From: a virus
Direction: 5' to 3' (one strand)
IMG/VR virus record: IMGVR_UViG_3300003324_000282
Coordinates: 1-55,920 of that record
Length of the DNA stretch: 55,920 bases
Shown here: positions 46,341 through 52,728 of the stretch, one piece after another
Position numbering within the stretch: the first letter of the stretch is position 1
Layout of the letters: the number at the start of each line of letters is the position of its first letter
Made by a program: the position numbers and the translations under genes
Notes under the pieces: generated by a model
Databases searched by the model: none
What the model was told of the DNA's origin: nothing
The model's input: only the letters and a program-made list of their open reading frames with translations

Positions 46341-46473
46341 ACAAATCGATGAACTGCGTAAGATCTGGAAAGATCCGGGGGTTATACCGGCGTATCATAT
46401 TGCTCAGAAAAATCTGCTCAAGAAACGCTGGCCATTGTTGTGGAACTGGTTGAACCGAAATTTTGGAGAGTGA
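46312..46473 (+). CDS. 53-residue small protein
   Basis: ATG 46312 follows ACGGAGGATTG, a better start than TTG 46255. The protein (MEEKEYPTPKQIDELRKIW, then LLKKRWPLLWNWLNRNF) is helical and amphipathic with a Trp-rich end. Function unknown. Confidence 0.55.
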   Translation: MEEKEYPTPKQIDELRKIWKDPGVIPAYHIAQKNLLKKRWPLLWNWLNRNFGE

Positions 46474-46476
46474 GTT

Positions 46477-46623
46477 ATGACTGTGGTACCAGGTGAAGCC
46501 TGTCCAGAGTGTAAGAACGTGAATGTTGTTCATGAGGAGGACTTCAGTTGGTGTCGCAACTGTGGTTGGACCTCAGACGGGGGCGAAGTTCCTACTCCGG
46601 GACTTAAGAACAAAGGACGTTAA
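46477..46623 (+). CDS. 48-residue zinc-ribbon microprotein
   Basis: EACPECKNVNVVHEED and SWCRNCGWTSDGG form two CxxC pairs. It resembles the peptide at 44931 in layout. It shares TAATG with the next gene. Confidence 0.65.
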   Translation: MTVVPGEACPECKNVNVVHEEDFSWCRNCGWTSDGGEVPTPGLKNKGR

Positions 46624-46796
46624 TGCCACGACAAGAGACGATGCGAGTTCCACCAACCACTAAAGAAAGTATGGACATTTTGGTTCAGGAGACTTGTAAA
46701 AAAACAAAGATGACAGATCAAATGGTACGAGAGCTGTTTAATACTGGCTGGAAGTATCATGAAGCAAATGGTCAAATCATGTGGATCAAAGCTTAG
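46623..46796 (+). CDS. 57-residue small helical protein
   Basis: The protein has MPRQETMRVPPTTKESMDI and TKMTDQMVRELFNTGWKYHE. This could be a ribbon-helix-helix-like or short helical fold: a strand-like MRVPPTTK followed by two helices. If so it might be a repressor. That reading is tentative. Confidence 0.55.
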   Translation: MPRQETMRVPPTTKESMDILVQETCKKTKMTDQMVRELFNTGWKYHEANGQIMWIKA

Positions 46797-46804
46797 GGGA
46801 CTTA

Positions 46805-47536
46805 ATGACTGAAATCACTTTCAAGACAACGCCCGAGGTCACGCTTGTTGATTATCATGGTAGTGATGCGTCAATCGTGGCCGCAGCTCGAGTATCGGTC
46901 GCCGGCGGTGAAGAAGCTCAGTACCTGGAGCATTTGAATGTTGCTAAGACCAAGGAATACCGCGGTCTAATCAACTATCTGATGACTCATCGTCACGGTA
47001 CACCGTTCGAGCACAATAGCATAACTTTCCGAGTTGCTGCTCCGATCTTCGTATTTCGTGAGTGGCATCGTCACCGGGTTCCGTGGTCTTACAACGAAGA
47101 GTCAGGACGTTACAAGCAGCTTGACCCAGTCTTCCATATTCCAGGTCCAGCGCGTCCTCTCATCAATGTTGGGACAAGTGCTCGACCGCAGATGGTTCCT
47201 GGCTCTTTCGAGCAGTGGGAAAAGCTCAGGGCAGAGATGGAAGAGCACTACATTCTTGCTTATCGTTCCTATGAACGGTCTCTTGCTGCAGGCATTACTA
47301 AAGAAGTTGCTCGCGAAGTTCTTCCAGTAGGAATCTTCTCCACAATGTATGCCACTGCAAACCTCCGGGGAATTCTGCACTTCTTGAGTTTGCGTATTCA
47401 TGACCCAGAGGCCAAGTTTGTTTCATATCCGCAGTACGAGATTCAACAGGCTGCACAGCAAGTCGAGAATATTGTTAAGAAATTGTTTCCCATCGCATAT
47501 TCCTGTTACATCGATAACGGACGGGTTGCTCCATGA
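46805..47536 (+). CDS. thyX: Flavin-dependent thymidylate synthase
   Basis: This 243-residue enzyme makes dTMP from dUMP using FAD, NADPH and methylene-tetrahydrofolate. GTPFEHNSITFRV, WHRHRVPWSYNEESGRY and ILHFLSLRIHDPEAK are typical. The signature runs RHR-VPWSYNEE-S, one residue longer than the common RHRX7S by my count. It would supply dTMP for phage DNA. ATG 46805 follows GGGGACTTA. It overlaps the DUF3310 gene by four bases. Confidence 0.92.
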   Translation: MTEITFKTTPEVTLVDYHGSDASIVAAARVSVAGGEEAQYLEHLNVAKTKEYRGLINYLMTHRHGTPFEHNSITFRVAAPIFVFREWHRHRVPWSYNEESGRYKQLDPVFHIPGPARPLINVGTSARPQMVPGSFEQWEKLRAEMEEHYILAYRSYERSLAAGITKEVAREVLPVGIFSTMYATANLRGILHFLSLRIHDPEAKFVSYPQYEIQQAAQQVENIVKKLFPIAYSCYIDNGRVAP

Positions 47537-47763
47537 ACGATGCGGTCAATCATCCATCTCACTATGGTGGCGAAGACAATCCATACGAGGCAATCAAAGT
47601 TATTGAAGCATGGGATCTTGATTTCTGTCTTGGTAACACAGTCAAGTACATTTCTCGAGCTGGTAAGAAAGATCGCACAAAAGAGCTAGAAGATCTGAAG
47701 AAAGCGCGATGGTATCTCGATCGAGAAATTCAACGATTGGAATCTAATGGATCAACAGTATAG
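47533..47763 (+). CDS. DUF3310 family protein
   Basis: This 76-residue protein matches DUF3310 throughout: NHPSHYGGEDNPYEAIKVIEAW, FCLGNTVKYISRAGKKD, ELEDLKKARWYLDREI. Such proteins recur next to nucleotide-metabolism genes in phages, and a nucleotide-binding role has been suggested. Pairing with ThyX fits that. It overlaps the next small gene. Confidence 0.85.
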   Translation: MNDAVNHPSHYGGEDNPYEAIKVIEAWDLDFCLGNTVKYISRAGKKDRTKELEDLKKARWYLDREIQRLESNGSTV

Positions 47764-47866
47764 TGAATGTACTAACTGTGGTAAGACCGATGCTGAATGC
47801 TGTGCTGAGTTCGCTACTTATGGTAAAAATTGCTGTATGAAATGTAATCATATTCCTCTTCCATAA
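47747..47866 (+). CDS. 39-residue Cys-rich microprotein
   Basis: SECTNCGKTDAECCAEF and KNCCMKCNH give at least eight cysteines, probably two zinc sites or one cluster. It overlaps the DUF3310 end. The type is frequent in actinophages and lies below normal gene-length cut-offs. Confidence 0.65.
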   Translation: MDQQYSECTNCGKTDAECCAEFATYGKNCCMKCNHIPLP

Positions 47867-47875
47867 GGACTAGAT

Positions 47876-48214
47876 ATGTGGGATAGAAAATGCCCAAAGT
47901 GTAAATCAGACAACTGGTCTGTAGTCGGCAGTAGTAACTGTATCTGCGACAACTGTAACTACCACTGGATTGTAACCGCAGCCAACCATTTGTTCCCTGA
48001 GCGTGTCAAGAATCCTCGAGAAGATGTGCTGATGACCAGTGGTGAAGTGGCTAAAATATTCCGCGTTGATCCTAAGACCGTGTCGCGATGGGCCAAACAA
48101 GGTCGGTTGCAATCAGTGAAAACACCAGGCGGACATCGCAGATTTTTGCGGACCGAAGTAACCAAATTGCTGAACACCTCGTTTCAGCCTAACAGCAAGG
48201 ATAGCAATGATTAA
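47876..48214 (+). CDS. Zinc ribbon fused to a BldC/MerR-like DNA-binding domain
   Basis: This 112-residue protein joins an N-terminal zinc ribbon (CPKCKSDNW and CICDNCNYHW, residues 6-30) to a helix-turn-helix domain at about 52-100. The second domain, with LMTSGEVAKIFRVDPKTVSRWA and PGGHRRFLRTEVTKLL, closely follows BldC, the MerR-like regulator of Streptomyces development. The full BldC-like core is present (SGEVAKIFRVDP, KTVSRWAKQGRL, TPGGHRRF). It could compete with host regulators or control phage genes. Confidence 0.85.
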   Translation: MWDRKCPKCKSDNWSVVGSSNCICDNCNYHWIVTAANHLFPERVKNPREDVLMTSGEVAKIFRVDPKTVSRWAKQGRLQSVKTPGGHRRFLRTEVTKLLNTSFQPNSKDSND

Positions 48215-48440
48215 ACTTGGTGAGATCGAGTTCGACAGCTATGATACTGGTCCGGGAAAACTGGAGCTTATTTCTGAGGGAGAGTTTCTCTGGATCAGAA
48301 TTCATAAGCTTGGTCCTGAACAAAAAGAAGAATCTACTCGTCCAATGGAGAAGCGAGACCCAGAACGATGGAAGACATTTCAGCTTAGCAACCGCACACT
48401 AAAGTTCTTCAGCCAGTGGAATGACAAGTATATCCGATGA
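48207..48440 (+). CDS. Small unknown protein
   Basis: This 77-residue protein is beta-rich then helical (IKLGEIEFDSYDTGPGKLEL, FLWIRIHKLGPEQ). It overlaps the BldC-like gene by eight bases and may be co-regulated. No family is recognised. Confidence 0.65.
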   Translation: MIKLGEIEFDSYDTGPGKLELISEGEFLWIRIHKLGPEQKEESTRPMEKRDPERWKTFQLSNRTLKFFSQWNDKYIR

Positions 48441-48685
48441 GAGACTACGAGCGGCTTCGAGAACGAGACTTAAGAGATATGGAGGACATGGCTTATAAAA
48501 ACCGTAATCCTCTCCACCACAGTACAGGCATCCCACTCTGTGAACATCCACGTGATTGTAAACTGTGTACAAATGCAGCTAGACTAGCGATTCAGCATTA
48601 TCGCCCAATTCTAGAACGACGTGTTGTCGAACATATCATGTCTGAGTATGACGTTCGCTGCGAATTTCCACATGGAGGAGATTAG
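48437..48685 (+). CDS. Small Cys-containing charged protein
   Basis: This 82-residue protein has a strongly charged N-terminus (RDYERLRERDLRDMED) and the segment LCEHPRDCKLCTN, with a last Cys in VRCEF. These could ligate zinc. ATGA overlap joins it to its upstream neighbour. Confidence 0.65.
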   Translation: MRDYERLRERDLRDMEDMAYKNRNPLHHSTGIPLCEHPRDCKLCTNAARLAIQHYRPILERRVVEHIMSEYDVRCEFPHGGD

Positions 48686-48931
48686 ATGGGACTAAAGGAA
48701 AACCAACAGCTAGCTGAACAATACCCAATTCTCGAGTACTTCAAGTACAACCATCTTCATCCGGCATTGAAAGAGGTGTCAGCACCATTTTGCACCTTGG
48801 CTTGGAAACTGGCACGTAAGCTACCCAGGAATGCAGAGACATCGGTGTCGTTACGAAAGTTACTGGAGTCTAAGGACGCTGCGGTAAGAGCTGCTATTGA
48901 TATCCAGCTGGAAACAGAAAGAATGGTTTGA
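48686..48931 (+). CDS. Small helical protein
   Basis: This 81-residue protein (GLKENQQLAEQYPILEYFKY, then RKLPRNAETSVSLRKLLESKDAAVR) is helical. The second half, with NAETSVSLRKLLESKDAAVRA (here cut: SLRKLLESKDAAVR), resembles an Acb2-like or other small phage family in which residues LRKLLESKDAA recur. I do not claim the match. Immediately adjacent to both neighbours. Confidence 0.65.
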   Translation: MGLKENQQLAEQYPILEYFKYNHLHPALKEVSAPFCTLAWKLARKLPRNAETSVSLRKLLESKDAAVRAAIDIQLETERMV

Positions 48932-48932
48932 T

Positions 48933-49148
48933 GTGAAACCTAGATGGTATCATCGATATTCGGTAGTAGCAATTTTAAAACTACCAAATGGTCAAGATAA
49001 GTTCTTCGAGTACCAGCCACGATATTTCGTTCTACGATCAAATGCTGTTTTGTTTCAAGCGATGTTGTACAGCGATTTTGGTCCGGAACAAGTACGAGTA
49101 CGACTTGAGAAACTTCGTGGTCGACATTATATGACAGAAATGGGATAA
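48933..49148 (+). CDS. Small unknown protein
   Basis: GTG 48933 is the best start, giving 71 residues (KPRWYHRYSVVAILKLPNGQ, then YFVLRSNAVLFQAML). It is a beta-rich fold. An upstream in-frame start exists at 48897 but overlaps the previous gene. It precedes the SF2 helicase by three bases. Confidence 0.55.
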   Translation: MKPRWYHRYSVVAILKLPNGQDKFFEYQPRYFVLRSNAVLFQAMLYSDFGPEQVRVRLEKLRGRHYMTEMG

Positions 49149-49151
49149 CAA

Positions 49152-50345
49152 ATGTTAGAATTAGCCCCCCATCAGGAGAAAGTCGTGCCTCAACTACGCA
49201 ACGGCTCCATCCTCTGGGGCGGTGTAGGGACGGGTAAAAGTCGTGTTGCAGTTGCTTATTACTTAACTAAGGAGGCGCCTAGAGATGTCTACGTCATTAC
49301 CACCGCAAAGAAACGGGACTCACTCGACTGGGACAAAGAGTTTGTGGCAGCCAATGTCGGTACAAGATCAGATTCGACATTTCATGGAACGCTCACTGTT
49401 GACAGCTGGAATAATATCTCCAAGTACAACAACATTTACGGAGCATTCTTCATCTTTGATGAGCAACGACTTGTCGGCAGCGGCGCATGGGTTAAGTCAT
49501 TCCTCAAGATTGCGAAACGAAATCATTGGATATTGCTCAGTGCCACCCCTGGTGATACTTGGCTCGACTACGTTCCTGTGTTTATTGCTAATGGATTCTA
49601 TCAGAACCGTACTGAGTTCAAACGTGAGCACGTCATTTACAACCCGTATTCGAAATTTCCGAAGGTCGACCGATATGTCGGAACCGGACGTCTTCTAAAA
49701 CAGCGAGATCAGATCCTAGTAGAGATGCCCTACCTTCGACACACGGTAAGAAAGACACACTATATAGATGCTAAGTACGACGAAGATGCGCTTCGCAAGG
49801 TCACACTTGGTAGATGGAATGTCTTTGAGGAGCAGCCTCTGAGAAGCCCGGCTGAGCTTGTATCCGTGGCTAGGAGAGTAGTTAACAGCGATCCTTCTCG
49901 GCTATCTGCTATCCGTGTATTAATGAAGGACCATCCCCGTTTGATTATATTCTATAACTTTGATTACGAATTAGATATTTTGCGGGGGCTGGCGGCGGAC
50001 GTGCCGCTAGCTGAATGGAATGGGCATAAGCACGAACCGATCCCAAATGAACCAAAATGGGTATATTTAGTCCAGTATGTCGCTGGTGCAGAATCTTGGA
50101 ATTGTACGGACACAGACACGACAATTTTCTACAGTTTGACTTACTCTTATCGAAACTGGCACCAAGCTCACGGACGAATTGACCGGTTGAATACACCCTT
50201 TTCGATCTTGTATTATTACGTTATTCGCTCAAAATCCAAAATTGACATGGCAATCTTGGCAAGCTTAAAGGCAAAGAAAAGCTTTAATGAAAGGGACATT
50301 TACGCTCAACTTGGTATAGATACCGGACATTTTGACGAATTCTAA
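49152..50345 (+). CDS. SF2 DNA helicase
   Basis: This 397-residue helicase has Walker [10 protein letters not shown] (23-31), Walker B IFDEQR (Asp103, Glu104), motif [11 protein letters not shown] (129-134) and a motif VI segment [14 protein letters not shown] (around 335-350). It resembles compact Snf2/DEAD-type helicases common in actinophages, possibly acting at the replication origin or in recombination. It is followed by a 144-base regulatory gap. Confidence 0.85.
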   Translation: MLELAPHQEKVVPQLRNGSILWGGVGTGKSRVAVAYYLTKEAPRDVYVITTAKKRDSLDWDKEFVAANVGTRSDSTFHGTLTVDSWNNISKYNNIYGAFFIFDEQRLVGSGAWVKSFLKIAKRNHWILLSATPGDTWLDYVPVFIANGFYQNRTEFKREHVIYNPYSKFPKVDRYVGTGRLLKQRDQILVEMPYLRHTVRKTHYIDAKYDEDALRKVTLGRWNVFEEQPLRSPAELVSVARRVVNSDPSRLSAIRVLMKDHPRLIIFYNFDYELDILRGLAADVPLAEWNGHKHEPIPNEPKWVYLVQYVAGAESWNCTDTDTTIFYSLTYSYRNWHQAHGRIDRLNTPFSILYYYVIRSKSKIDMAILASLKAKKSFNERDIYAQLGIDTGHFDEF

Positions 50346-50352
50346 GCTAAAT

Positions 50353-50472
50353 GATCTTGCCAAAAAAAACCTTAAAACCTTTCTCTACGCGGACCACTTA
50401 GGTATCTATATCTAGTAGATACCATGTATAGAATTCTATAGACTTTGTTTGACAAAAAATCTTGGCAAGATC
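50353..50472. promoter_or_regulatory. Nested inverted repeats between helicase and next gene
   Basis: GATCTTGCCAA at 50353-50363 is the exact inverse of TTGGCAAGATC at 50462-50472. Inside lie a GGTATCTA/TAGATACC dyad at 50401-50423 and a perfect TATAGAATTCTATA palindrome at 50427-50440. TTGACA at 50449-50454 is a possible -35, but no good -10 follows. The AT-rich, symmetrical layout suggests an origin, an operator complex or a termination/promoter hub. Confidence 0.5.
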
Positions 50473-50489
50473 AACTTCTAAGGAGAATC

Positions 50490-50870
50490 ATGGGAAACCG
50501 CCGAAAGTTAAAATTAGCGTCCTTAAACGGCATGTCGGCACTATCTGGTCCTCAACCGTTGGATCAACCTACCGAGCTTCCCGGACCGGGCGCCATCAAT
50601 GCATACGTATGTAACCGTTGCTACAACCTGACCATTGTTCAGAATGTTGATCGTGGTACAACACCGATGTATATGACTTGTTTGGCTAAGGAAGGCTGTG
50701 AAGGTACGGCCAGGAGCATGAGATACCCTCCAAATCCGCCTCAGAAGGTCATAGACGCAGTAAAATGGGAGTGGTATAGGCCTACCGGCCTGGAATTCGA
50801 AAATCTCTCTCCTGAGATGCGTCAGCGCGTTTTGAATGGTGAGCTGGTGTTGAGAGAGAAATTGAGGTGA
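50490..50870 (+). CDS. Zinc-binding conserved phage protein
   Basis: This 126-residue protein has VCNRCYNLTIV and MTCLAKEGCEG, a four-cysteine set likely to bind zinc. A C-terminal helical part with VKWEWYRPTGLEFENLSPE follows. ATG 50490 follows AAGGAGAATC. It is the first gene downstream of the nested repeats. Function unknown. Confidence 0.7.
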   Translation: MGNRRKLKLASLNGMSALSGPQPLDQPTELPGPGAINAYVCNRCYNLTIVQNVDRGTTPMYMTCLAKEGCEGTARSMRYPPNPPQKVIDAVKWEWYRPTGLEFENLSPEMRQRVLNGELVLREKLR

Positions 50871-50873
50871 GCG

Positions 50874-51365
50874 ATGGATTGGAAACCTATCAAAGAGTTC
50901 CCTGGATATTCAATTAGTAATATGGGTAGAGTAAGAAACGATGATACCGATCGTATTATGGCTTTACAACGTAATCCACATGGTATAGTACATGTGGGGT
51001 TGTGGAAAGACGGTAAGCAATACAAGCGATCCGTGGCAGTTCTTGTTTGTGAAGCTTTCCTCCCTCCTCCTACCCCACCCACCTTCGATACACCAATCCA
51101 TCTAGACGGAGACAAGACTAACTGCCGTATTGATAACTTGATGTGGCGTCCGCGTTGGTTTGCTGTTCGTTATCATCGTCAATTTCACGATAATCGACCA
51201 ATGGGTTTCTCCGGACCTATCAGAGACAAGCGTACGGGAGAAGTGTTTCGTAACTCAATGGAAGCTGCTATGCGATTTGGGTTGTTGGATTGGGATATAT
51301 TCAAATCAACAATTGCTCGTACTTATGTCTGGCCAACCTATCAAGAGTTCAGAGAGGTGAGTTGA
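50874..51365 (+). CDS. NUMOD4/HNH homing-type endonuclease
   Basis: This 163-residue protein begins DWKPIKEFPGYSISNMGRVRN, a NUMOD4 motif. An HNH core follows, with VLVCEAFLPPP then PIHLDGDKTNCRIDNLMW. A C-terminal module (GEVFRNSMEAAMRFGLLDWDI) resembles a NUMOD1-like DNA-binding helix. It is free-standing with no intron flanks. Such genes spread by cutting related genomes that lack them. Confidence 0.85.
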   Translation: MDWKPIKEFPGYSISNMGRVRNDDTDRIMALQRNPHGIVHVGLWKDGKQYKRSVAVLVCEAFLPPPTPPTFDTPIHLDGDKTNCRIDNLMWRPRWFAVRYHRQFHDNRPMGFSGPIRDKRTGEVFRNSMEAAMRFGLLDWDIFKSTIARTYVWPTYQEFREVS

Positions 51366-51601
51366 TGTCTGCTAAGAGAGAACACATTGTTAAAAAGACT
51401 AAAACTCTTTCATGTGGACATCAACAAACCTTCTCTACTCCAGTTCCTGTTGCAGGAAATATGGTTTGGTGTCGAACATGTAGGATGGATGCAATAATTC
51501 CATCGAGAAAAACTAAAACTGTTGCTCAAGGCCGACCACGTCGTCTCAAGGCAAATCCTCGTTCTAACAATCAATATACGAAAGGTAGAGCTCTATCATG
51601 A
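51365..51601 (+). CDS. Small zinc-binding basic protein
   Basis: This 78-residue protein carries LSCGHQQTF and VWCRTCRMD, a C-H-CxxC zinc site, and a very basic C-terminus (GRPRRLKANPR). DNA or RNA binding is likely. It is linked by overlap to the next gene. Confidence 0.65.
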   Translation: MSAKREHIVKKTKTLSCGHQQTFSTPVPVAGNMVWCRTCRMDAIIPSRKTKTVAQGRPRRLKANPRSNNQYTKGRALS

Positions 51602-51789
51602 TTGAAACCGTGTTTATTTTTGGTCACATCAGCGAGACTGCACAACTGGAGAATGCTCGAAGAAAGGCAAAAAATAACCCCCATGGTCTTTCAAACGTGT
51701 GTTATCACAAGTGGGGTACTAGTCATAACGATAAATGTTACACGTTTGACATCAACGATAAAGGCGACCCAGAAAAAGAGAACACATAG
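51598..51789 (+). CDS. Small unknown protein
   Basis: This 63-residue protein (IETVFIFGHISETAQLENAR, CYHKWGTSHNDKCY) mixes strands and two cysteines with histidines. It ends the run of zinc-type microproteins and is followed by a 119-base regulatory gap. Confidence 0.6.
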   Translation: MIETVFIFGHISETAQLENARRKAKNNPHGLSNVCYHKWGTSHNDKCYTFDINDKGDPEKENT

Positions 51790-51821
51790 GTTTTATTTTT
51801 TGTGCAATAATAGATACCCAA

Positions 51822-51867
51822 CCGCTGTGAATACGTAGATTATAATGAAGGGAGTAGAATATCTACG
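51822..51867 (+). promoter_or_regulatory. Weak array-like promoter within a dyad
   Basis: CCGCT at 51822-51826, a 14-base gap with ATACGT, TATAAT at 51841-51846, then GAAGGG. CGTAGAT at 51834-51840 and ATCTACG at 51861-51867 form a 7-bp inverted repeat around the -10. It would drive the nuclease/polymerase-like operon and could be autoregulated. Confidence 0.45.
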
Positions 51868-51908
51868 CTTCTTGTCCTATGTTTTTTGGTAGAGAAGGGA
51901 GGTTTGGT

Positions 51909-52229
51909 ATGCTTGAGCGTAAATATCAGGCACAATTGATTAAGACATTACGCGAAATGTTTCCAGGATGTATCATTCTCAAAAATGATACCGAATACAT
52001 GCAAGGTGTACCAGATCTCACTATTCTCTGGCATGATCGATGGGCTATGCTTGAGGTAAAGGGAACGAAAGATTCTCCAGAACAAGCTAATCAAAGGTTC
52101 TATGTTGAGTCAATGAATGACATGTCTTTCGCTGCCTTTATCTATCCAGAGAATGAAAGGAAAGTGTTGGATGAACTTCAACAAGCATTTAGATCTCGTC
52201 GATCAACACGCCTTTCTCTCACCAAGTAA
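51909..52229 (+). CDS. VRR-NUC-type nuclease
   Basis: This 106-residue protein is a minimal PD-(D/E)XK nuclease. An early Glu (LERKYQAQLIKTLRE), then GVPDLTILWHDRWAMLEVKG gives the core PD...ExK, followed by QANQRFYV. Stand-alone VRR-NUC proteins act on branched DNA in phages. ATG 51909 follows GGGAGG. It overlaps the next nuclease by 59 bases. Confidence 0.8.
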   Translation: MLERKYQAQLIKTLREMFPGCIILKNDTEYMQGVPDLTILWHDRWAMLEVKGTKDSPEQANQRFYVESMNDMSFAAFIYPENERKVLDELQQAFRSRRSTRLSLTK

Positions 52230-52728
52230 GTATCACTGGATCAACTATAGTGAGGAAAAATTAGAGCGTGTCTTTGTTGCACATGAAGCTGCTCGTCGAG
52301 GCAGTGATTTACATAATCTTGCACATGAAGCAATTCGACTTGGTGTTAAGCTTGCAGGTAGAAATACACTAGGCTTGTATGTTAATGATGCTATTGGTTA
52401 TCGTATGACCTGTGAACAAGTTTTATATTTTTCACCAAATGCGTTTGGAACCGCGGATACTATTTCTTTCCGTCGTAACAAGCTTAGGATTCATGATTTG
52501 AAAACTGGGGTCTATCCATGTTCTGAACATCAGCTTGAGGTTTATGCTGCTCTGTTCTGTCTTGAATACGGATTCAAACCAGCTAACATTGAGATTGAAC
52601 TTCGTATTTACCAGTCTGACGAAGCTCGTATTTATGAGGCTGACCCAGACATTATTACACACATCATGGATAGAATTATAACGTTTGACAAGAAGATCAA
52701 CGAACTTAGATTGGAGGCGATGTCATGA
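52171..52728 (+). CDS. RecB/Cas4-like PD-(D/E)XK nuclease
   Basis: This 185-residue protein has a GSDLHNLAHEAIRLG helix (His motif). FGTADTISFRRNKLRIHDLKTG gives the central Asp and DxK, and HQLEVYAALFC gives the QxxxY motif of the RecB family. It resembles phage exonucleases that process DNA ends. ATG 52171 with AAAGGAAAG lies inside the previous gene. It overlaps the polymerase-like gene by four bases. Confidence 0.75.
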   Translation: MNFNKHLDLVDQHAFLSPSKYHWINYSEEKLERVFVAHEAARRGSDLHNLAHEAIRLGVKLAGRNTLGLYVNDAIGYRMTCEQVLYFSPNAFGTADTISFRRNKLRIHDLKTGVYPCSEHQLEVYAALFCLEYGFKPANIEIELRIYQSDEARIYEADPDIITHIMDRIITFDKKINELRLEAMS

